Source of the DNA: Candidatus Goldiibacteriota bacterium
Lineage (GTDB): Bacteria; Oederibacteriota; JAAXVQ01
Length of the DNA stretch: 47,661 bases
Assembly (NCBI GenBank): GCA_020052235.1
Contig: JAGVPM010000087.1
Span: forward strand, 1-47,661
Direction: 5' to 3'
The translations under genes were made by a program, and so were the position numbers. Shown in pieces: positions 43,201 to 47,661 of this stretch. Numbering within the stretch: position 1 is the stretch's first letter; the number at the start of each line of letters is the position of its first letter. The notes below the pieces were generated by a model, which saw only the letters and a program-made list of their open reading frames with translations, was not told the DNA's origin and searched no databases.

Positions 43201-46200
43201 CTTCAAAGCCGGCCATGGGTTGTGACAACTGGCTAAACGTGCTTAATCTGTCTTGAACCGGTTGAAACGGCATGCCGTAAATTACGCCAAACGCTTCTTC
43301 CAAAATATTCACCTGCGCGGTTTGATACCTTTCCACACGCTGGTTGGGCTTATATTCATCCAATCGGAACTTGGCAAAATCCGCAACAGCTTGTTCGGGT
43401 TTGGCCGAGGCGCAGAGCATGAAAACGTGCCGCCGTACCCGCTCAGGTGCGGACTGCAACGAGTTCCAATCCCGACGCTTCGAACCCTGATATTGTTTGG
43501 CCCAGCGCTGAATTTCCTGTTCCGTCCATTCCACTGCCCCCCGCGCACTCAAAGGAGTTGTCCCACGGTCTGATGTTGACGCACCCACGACTCCGGCTAG
43601 GGAGTCCGGTGCCATGCCTTCCTCATCTTGCGGTATATCATTCAACTGCCGGATTAACTGTGCCAGCCGCTGCGGGTCCCGCAAAGTTCGGATGATCGCC
43701 GCAGCTGCCAAAACGCCCTGTTGTTCAAAAGTTTGCTGGACTTGCACAGCTTGCCAATGCGCTTCATTCGATCGCAGACCATTTTCCATAAGTTCTATCT
43801 CAATCATTTCATGCAGCAGATCGCCCAAGGCCACGGGGGCGGCCGTCAGACGATGGCGCGGAAAAGCCACTTTGAATTGCCCGTCATGCCTGAGAATAAG
43901 GCCACCAAGGGTGCTGCCCGCTTTATCCAAGCGCGATTCCTTGACCGAAACCAACAAGATCCGGTCTGCCATGCGGTCTATTTGTTCCTGCGTCAACCCC
44001 GCTGCCAGCAATGATTGCAATGCCGTACGCACGGCCTCCCGGTCCGCTTGAGTTTGGGCTGCTTCCAAGCGTTGCAAAACCCGGCCCCACCCGAAATAGT
44101 CAACCACGGCTCCAAAGCGGGCTTTCATTTCTAAATAGAGTTCACGGTGCCCTGTGTGGGCAGCGCCTACTATGCCGCTTCCATTGAATTTGACGCGCGG
44201 CACCTTTCCCGCTGAAATACTTGGCGCCACTTCCAAGGCGATCGTAGCTTCTTCCGCAGCATGCTGCGCCAAAACCTTGGCCACATTTTTTTTCGATTCC
44301 TGAAATTTATGCTCCAGATCCTCAAGAATTGCGGCAACAGACACACCACCAGGAAAAATCGCAGAACCGTATTGACGGCTAAACTCGTCCGTCACCTGGT
44401 TCACATCCAAATCCAAAAACATTTCCAAACTTTGTAAAATTTGGAGTTGAATTACCTGGCTTTCGTACTTTGTAAAGGGCCGGTCCAAAAGGCCGGCATC
44501 CTGAAAATACATTTCCGTTTTTTCAAGCAGCTTGCCCGAAAAAGCCTGTTCGGCCAAATCCGAAACATCTCCCCGGCTGATTCTTTCCATTTGCTTATTT
44601 TTTTCCAGCCATACGAAAACGTCCTGCATGCTCATAACCTGGCCGCGAATAAGCAAGGACCAACCCATTTTAACGAGTCCCATAACATACGCCAGGCCCG
44701 AAATATCGGTAATAGACCGAAAAACAGCCTGATATATTCTTGAAATTACCGGAATAATGCCCTCCGGCCGGAGCTCGCCCAAGGTTCCGCCAAAATACGA
44801 ATCCGTATCTATTTTATAGATCTGCCCGCCATCCTGGGTAATCATAAGATTACCGAAATTCGGATTAATAAACAAATCCGTATGCCCCAGCATTACTTCG
44901 CTGGCCATGATGCGCCCGATTTGGCGCAACACATCTCCCTCGATTTCCCAGCGCGTGCCTTTCAAACGAACACCGGGAGAGCCTGCTATAACCCGCTGCA
45001 TATTGGTGTCCGCTGAAATAACTGTTTCCGGAAGTTTTTCCTGAACATACACGAATCCGGGCTCTCCTTGCGGCAGCATACTCGGATCCAAATATTGAGT
45101 CAGAAGGTCGTGTAAAACACTGTCCTCTGCATAAAGCAGCACGCCGCGCGGAGCGTTTACATTTATTTGGCGGAGGACACGTTCGGCCACAGCCGCCAAT
45201 AGCGCGCGCCGCGGAAACGCAGCTTTAATGAAATAAGGACCCGCAACTACTGCGCCGGTTATGCCTTGTTGCGCGGGAAGAATTTCATATTCTTGAATAG
45301 CTTTGAGAACATCCTCCGGCTGCAAGGAAAGCTGTGCTTGAATAAACCCATTGGGAATCCATGCCTTGCCCTTGGAAATGCGGACAGGACTTGCTGCTTT
45401 TTCAACATCGTTTAATGACGGGGCCCGTCTGAAATACGAACTGTATTCATGCCATGTAGCCTGCCAATGATTCCCAAAGCGCACTTCATAAAGTTCATGG
45501 ATCAGGACTGCCCGCTGCACGGCCAAAGGCAATGAGAGGAATTTCGGATGCAATCCGATTTTTCCGTGATGCGCATACCCCAGACGAATACCGCGCAATC
45601 TTTGGATTTGAGAATCCCTGTTCGGCAACACATAGAAAGTAGGGATTTCCAGGTCATCCGGCAAGCCTCCGCGGCGCCGGATATCTGCAATTAAATCCTG
45701 TAATTGAACATTAATGCGCGCCGGATCCAAACGGGGTTTGGTTCCAGTCCAAAGTCTGAATGCATAGTATAAACGCGGGAGATAATTTATGCCCCAGGCC
45801 AGTAAGCCAACACCCAACACCGACAACGTAGTAATAATCGCATCCGGAAACAACCCCACAGTCCAACCGCTCAACAGCAGCATGCTGATTAGAGCCGCAC
45901 CCAAACGGCGAAACGAAACGCGCAACTCTCCGAAATTTGTGCTTGGCAGCTGCTCTCGCACTCTCGCCAATTCGCGCCCGACGGTGCCGCCGACGGGATT
46001 TTTAAAGTAGGTGGGTTGGCCCGCCCAGAGACGCTTAAGATTCGCTGCCAAGTCATTGGGCTTTTTAAATACCCCGGCACCGAACAATTTATACCCGAAA
46101 TGTTGAACCACCTCTCCGGCATACCAGAACCAAAGCAACAAAGCGCCCATATCGGTTATATCGATATTTTCAAAAATAAATTTTCCGGCAACGATGGCCT

Positions 46201-46477
46201 TGAGACCGTACACCAAGCTGAGGAAAATCGCCGCGATAATATTTGCATTTTGCATAAACCGGAAAAAACCGGTTATGATTATTTGCTGCCGTGGGCCTGC
46301 TTTGTCAAAATAAATTAAACGCACACTCCAGAACGCCAAGACCGTAATCATTACCAAATACATACCCGCGACAAAAAAACCATTAACCGCACCCACGGCC
46401 AACAATAATGAAATGCCCGTGATAACTACCACGGGGTTGACTATCCCGGACAAAACCGAACGAGCCAGCGGGCCCTT
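37238..46477 (-). CDS. Main segment of a giant multidomain membrane protein
   Basis: The frame codes for about 3,080 residues; numbering is from a TTG at 46495 which is not a real start, because the protein is entered from the previous frame near 46475. Layout: membrane helices 12-215; repeat cassette A with HELYE at 333 (187-358); kinase-like fold (about 410-575) with LGHTDLFINPNFGNLMI near 533-549 and a following IDTDSYFGG; HEMIE region near 895; helical region; membrane helices about 1225-1260 and 1415-1440; ChaN/EreA-like hydrolase (about 1465-1700) with LGEIHYD; cassette B with HELYE near 1872 (1722-1890); UPF0489-like fold (about 1955-2290); nitrilase-like domain (about 2299-2580) with Cys near 2480; a helix near 2620; and a helical C-terminus to 3085. 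Only this kind of large Omnitrophota-type protein comes to mind; the function is unknown. Confidence 0.88.
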   Translation of the reverse strand, partial: KGPLARSVLSGIVNPVVVITGISLLLAVGAVNGFFVAGMYLVMITVLAFWSVRLIYFDKAGPRQQIIITGFFRFMQNANIIAAIFLSLVYGLKAIVAGKFIFENIDITDMGALLLWFWYAGEVVQHFGYKLFGAGVFKKPNDLAANLKRLWAGQPTYFKNPVGGTVGRELARVREQLPSTNFGELRVSFRRLGAALISMLLLSGWTVGLFPDAIITTLSVLGVGLLAWGINYLPRLYYAFRLWTGTKPRLDPARINVQLQDLIADIRRRGGLPDDLEIPTFYVLPNRDSQIQRLRGIRLGYAHHGKIGLHPKFLSLPLAVQRAVLIHELYEVRFGNHWQATWHEYSSYFRRAPSLNDVEKAASPVRISKGKAWIPNGFIQAQLSLQPEDVLKAIQEYEILPAQQGITGAVVAGPYFIKAAFPRRALLAAVAERVLRQINVNAPRGVLLYAEDSVLHDLLTQYLDPSMLPQGEPGFVYVQEKLPETVISADTNMQRVIAGSPGVRLKGTRWEIEGDVLRQIGRIMASEVMLGHTDLFINPNFGNLMITQDGGQIYKIDTDSYFGGTLGELRPEGIIPVISRIYQAVFRSITDISGLAYVMGLVKMGWSLLIRGQVMSMQDVFVWLEKNKQMERISRGDVSDLAEQAFSGKLLEKTEMYFQDAGLLDRPFTKYESQVIQLQILQSLEMFLDLDVNQVTDEFSRQYGSAIFPGGVSVAAILEDLEHKFQESKKNVAKVLAQHAAEEATIALEVAPSISAGKVPRVKFNGSGIVGAAHTGHRELYLEMKARFGAVVDYFGWGRVLQRLEAAQTQADREAVRTALQSLLAAGLTQEQIDRMADRILLVSVKESRLDKAGSTLGGLILRHDGQFKVAFPRHRLTAAPVALGDLLHEMIEIELMENGLRSNEAHWQAVQVQQTFEQQGVLAAAAIIRTLRDPQRLAQLIRQLNDIPQDEEGMAPDSLAGVVGASTSDRGTTPLSARGAVEWTEQEIQRWAKQYQGSKRRDWNSLQSAPERVRRHVFMLCASAKPEQAVADFAKFRLDEYKPNQRVERYQTAQVNILEEAFGVIYGMPFQPVQDRLSTFSQLSQPMAGFEGGYYYLGQINQALKQDGTPEALLRALQSKGNPLDSPVLRKFISELQVGDLQKQQNEILAVVFTAVVYQMSQEIQAVYQAFSQGVHAWKGQLPVTLSNAWLKTALLSQTYTPERMLFIPGGVAPSTKNSSFQPLHLPGSAAIMALAGGLAVVAFSIPVLNIFVGGFFLWSLVKTGWVLIQLAKQHGVRMFAHLGDPVGAYNPQLGAMVNPAKPNEVISEVPLLVRAHDQYAHRWTQTIVDWILSAFGKSLATYAQAAQTAQAAGKRAPLGYTIWNGLVSEVLAHGMDMFAASIIWAKDVFNVNRLRKFFNLNFLRLPMIVTFLLLIISPAVLAHPNTGEFLPAAGHEKTRILEKTGEIQEFIREKAGFQPTEFIRQKFSEGVQVITLGEIHYDRASKAQAVNIIENTPVTHLVIELNESARPALDHYIQTGEAMPLKQAIFRHYKSICDVDGLAEVISAGVKKGIPIIFPDPRGDGGNYRVVPNWDITDEVMAGKVADIVKQNSQAKILVYMGINHSGLKVRPDGKPNMGSLLRNREDFKSLTVVFSTLNKSAFGYFMNPIKTAVEDSSLARQAFVLTKEALDSYPNPMEIRELKTEADAHIFLPDQGAKIFNSEEAVAQGKASTPGRLHVSPLRMLLAGLGALVVGMILTSFGSPDLILNPALGWGIFSGLGLVLNYFPRLFYVFRLFAGKNMFLDPSMAEEQIESVLSEVERISKLPVGYTRPAIGVLSPSVSWKQFWKGILIGQADRRKGRIELDARFLNLPRVVQVAVLKHELYELNYSSHWRATLAEYGTYFSLPALGDNGLRALLLRFRRIEPVAAQPVRVTLDAAAAELRLYPQALLHSPDLAAHLDAFDREHFEFVETDAQTHLGYWRSRDFGRQDRREPELILGSWQDLEKGLPHNHQKMKTHVVERFRRPDGKIVSFYYYDDHAYAVPYAQEAVARGELPASGNTQLFLDEHFDFEGKVTDASFPREIESLGKPHSLYEWFQGVKKYIFMNNLNWILASAGLIKRHIWVFDSRSRYFESQGLSGEAQVTEKQVHAHVLQHIKVGLDKYFAYAGRPQHQDAYINVDSDVVGDRLGVGDEHYPARMDARTALRLLADFCLRLSLEDHVLPSTFQASTTADITTYGDVEIVKFLARVAPVLMLGSGKWNQQDLEHMIAEAVAGHEQHVQVNPEKEAPVAGETRTWDTVQLQSAVSGKSIPVKVVDVMQEGAAVVAVQDSVMNVMRDKVAAWLAGVQRNLTQLRQAGMEIAVFPERYLATQNPEEFERALGELQTQADRDKINIIMGTRLLLGDTPVDGILVIRPGVGPVILRDLLTGNIFRESGKLVGFDSKPEVQEQLKAYPGIQRALDGGLTVLQNIVEMELGGRPVRVHATLCADARQAKSFQGMPGDIDLSVNVASMRSADVDLYIRNIRQGVSANTWVLVVNTGRASDVYGGNTTLSPRGDADVTHRLDTASYEHGALVFALGDQKTQIRKEAVQRELERLRNLLPEGVNEPVKGLRFWPLRLLQNGLQIVLFGNEVQTLANMRGLVKGLAVVVLVGVSLLAGAVTVFADSVVSVKVSDDNPRLEAMKSLLVVPDATAAKEYGIKGLRFCGLSEQGGLLKRIFKGMLFGAYTEGSQSTADQGAWATVYVPDVLLAAVSNPAPVVDGTIQASLARLNYQVKAFLFGVIAGQQANKHYAGIREQQYQADVETNAAEVKNLQGGISHDEWLKQNLGKVGVNGAEVLELAAGYLQEVESELKQGADVSLESLNGVLSKQVDQGADARLQEMRSGLESAAVKTGSVAELVKQVAQESGQFVGTKQTVVGAGLLKLMSGQNVAGSAQRGVESAGLQVGQEVNVMGMKSYAHIKNRVSAARSELEKQGKAAGLIARLRLLESVLEAGARVNAGESSPLSAEIGAALLGEVNHQARTTVAGVREMAKDLTENTHAVVTGKVATEKVGDVAYARSVVYEVVAPSKQKLTLEALQGTTLPKGVQAA

Positions 46478-47661
46478 TGAACTCGGGTTGCCCAAGCATT
46501 TTCTGAATTGCGGGCTTCGTGCCGACTTTTAACGTGACGATAACCGCAGTGGTTGCTGCAGAAATACTCGTGGCGAAATATAAGAATGGATTGCTGATCT
46601 GAAACACCAAAGCCAGAATGACCGCCCAACTTCCCGCCACGGCGATCAACCGGGTTCGATTGAGGCTTGCCACGGCCAGCAGCGCCTGGCCAATGGCTGA
46701 AACAGCCTTTCCCAATAAACGGTACCAGGCGACAGGGGCAACAACATCTTGAGCCGAAGATGTTGCCGGACCCGCTGTCAAAACATCCGGCACCAATTTC
46801 ACTTCCAAATTCCGCACTTCATTGTCTTTTTCGTTTTTCGCTACAGTCACTTCGGCTTTTGCAAAGTCGACGGCATATGTTTCATCGAACAATCCACTGG
46901 CAGTAATTTCCCCGTCATTTAATATCACTACCGTTTTTTCGGTTCTATCCTCCAACAGCGCAGGCAACTGAGCGTGTAAGAAATGCACAGTAAACTCAGT
47001 GACATCAAACAAAGCGCCATAGCCTTCTTCCGCTTTGTGCTCCGCCACCAATTCTGAAATCTGTTTGGGTGTAAGTTCCAGACCCTGGTCTGCGCAAAAA
47101 TCGGCTATTTTTTCCAAATCAAGCGGTTCCGTTTGCCGCGATGCTTCCTCAAGCCTTTTCCAAACATCCCATAGTGCATTGCCGTGCAGATACACAAACT
47201 GTTTGGAATCAACAGGCAGAGGAATTTCACCTGCTTTGAGGGAACTCACAAAAGCGGATTTACCCGCGCGTTGCGCATACGCGCCGAATCCCTGAATGAC
47301 CACTAAAAGCGGCCGCCCGGGTTTAAATAAATTTTGAAATTTTTTCAATCCGCTTTTTTTATAGGAAAGCCCGGAACGGGTCTTAAAAACATCCGAACCG
47401 GATTCAATTTCGCGCCGCGAAACACCGGCCTGCATCCAATCCAAATCCGCAATGCGGGTACGCGACAAAATTTGGTTAACCGCCCAATGCATGCCAAATG
47501 AAGCAATGAACATCAGGGGCAGGGACATGGACGTGAACAGCAAAGCTGCATTGGCACCGGTAATAAATAGTGCAGGCAGCCAGACCCGCAAAGGCGGTGC
47601 GCGGCCTTTGGCCAGCATCTGCGCAAAATGCAGACTAAAGAAAACAGGCCAGGCAGCCAGG
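46383..47661 (-). CDS. Upstream segment of the giant protein, open at the window edge
   Basis: The frame is open from the right edge of the window (in frame before the first ATG it reads LAAWPVFFSLHFAQ) and runs to a stop at 46383, but coding probably leaves it near 46475, where the next frame continues as KGPLARSVLSGIVNP. Two hydrophobic stretches are at about 10-30 and 33-50 from the first Met. Residues 104-121 read LLVVIQGFGAYAQRAGKS, a Walker A-like loop resembling the QGFGGAGKS of uridine-kinase-type P-loop proteins but with extra residues inserted. Two more hydrophobic helices lie near 320-375. The true start and the length are outside the window. Confidence 0.75.
   Translation of the reverse strand, partial: LAAWPVFFSLHFAQMLAKGRAPPLRVWLPALFITGANAALLFTSMSLPLMFIASFGMHWAVNQILSRTRIADLDWMQAGVSRREIESGSDVFKTRSGLSYKKSGLKKFQNLFKPGRPLLVVIQGFGAYAQRAGKSAFVSSLKAGEIPLPVDSKQFVYLHGNALWDVWKRLEEASRQTEPLDLEKIADFCADQGLELTPKQISELVAEHKAEEGYGALFDVTEFTVHFLHAQLPALLEDRTEKTVVILNDGEITASGLFDETYAVDFAKAEVTVAKNEKDNEVRNLEVKLVPDVLTAGPATSSAQDVVAPVAWYRLLGKAVSAIGQALLAVASLNRTRLIAVAGSWAVILALVFQISNPFLYFATSISAATTAVIVTLKVGTKPAIQKMLGQPEFKGPAGSFGFVRDSQPRGSYHGHFIIVGRGCG

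Noticed and set aside
46383-46470. C-terminal end of the upstream giant segment as a genuine protein end
   Set aside because: The last residues (GSFGFVRDSQPRGSYHGHF...) lose the membrane-protein pattern, while the alternative frame continues it at the same place.

Overview
The window is a bacterial chromosome fragment of roughly balanced base composition. It is packed with genes, nearly all on the minus strand; the only plus-strand island is 18.7-21.4 kb. ExbB/ExbD/TonB, OmpA-type domains, a PorV-like barrel and a lipoprotein point to a diderm (Gram-negative) bacterium. The combination of Bat-type von Willebrand operons, very large multidomain membrane proteins, and palindromic repeats at operon borders suggests an uncultivated PVC-related lineage, with Omnitrophota the best guess. 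That placement is inference; there is no rRNA or tRNA in the window to confirm it.

Region 1 (0-8.4 kb) is housekeeping. Read in the direction of transcription it runs M50 protease, trpS, scpA, scpB, an RsuA/RluB-family pseudouridine synthase, pheA, hisC, probably from a strong promoter at 7243-7271. A separate DUF362 ferredoxin-like gene lies upstream. ScpB carries an extraordinary acidic tail of about 90 residues.

Region 2 (8.5-18.5 kb) looks like one long unit starting near 18.5 kb: BatD-like, MoxR ATPase, DUF58, two VWA membrane proteins, a TPR lipoprotein with Gln/Pro repeats, ruvC, ruvA, ruvB, a NUDIX gene, pgsA and an ECF sigma factor, closed by a clear terminator at 8483-8522. Many genes overlap by exactly 4 bp (ATGA or GTGA).

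Region 3 (18.7-21.4 kb, plus strand) is a small sensory island: a FIST-domain protein, a 74-residue protein, a terminator-like hairpin, and a chemoreceptor without a periplasmic sensor domain.

Region 4 (21.4-36.2 kb) is a second envelope operon. Reading from 36.2 kb downwards: a chaperone-like secreted protein, a protein with a FlgD-like C-terminus, a PorV-like barrel fused to an OmpA domain, a 1025-residue TPR protein, a second OmpA/FlgD-like protein, ExbB, two ExbD proteins, TonB, a secreted protein of unknown function, and then a second Bat set (BatD, two VWA proteins, TPR protein). It may encode an energised, envelope-spanning complex coupled to Bat proteins.

Region 5 (36.6 kb to the right edge) is one giant gene read leftwards, at least about 3,670 codons in the window and still open at the edge. 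It is split by two apparent one-base frameshifts, near 46.475 and 37.243 kb. Its product joins several membrane regions to a duplicated HELYE metallohydrolase-like cassette and to domains resembling a protein/lipid kinase fold, a ChaN/EreA-type hydrolase, a UPF0489/arginase-like fold and a nitrilase. This is the least explained and most interesting object here.

Several different families of palindromic repeats sit in the gaps between genes. I saw no CRISPR array, insertion sequence, rRNA or tRNA.
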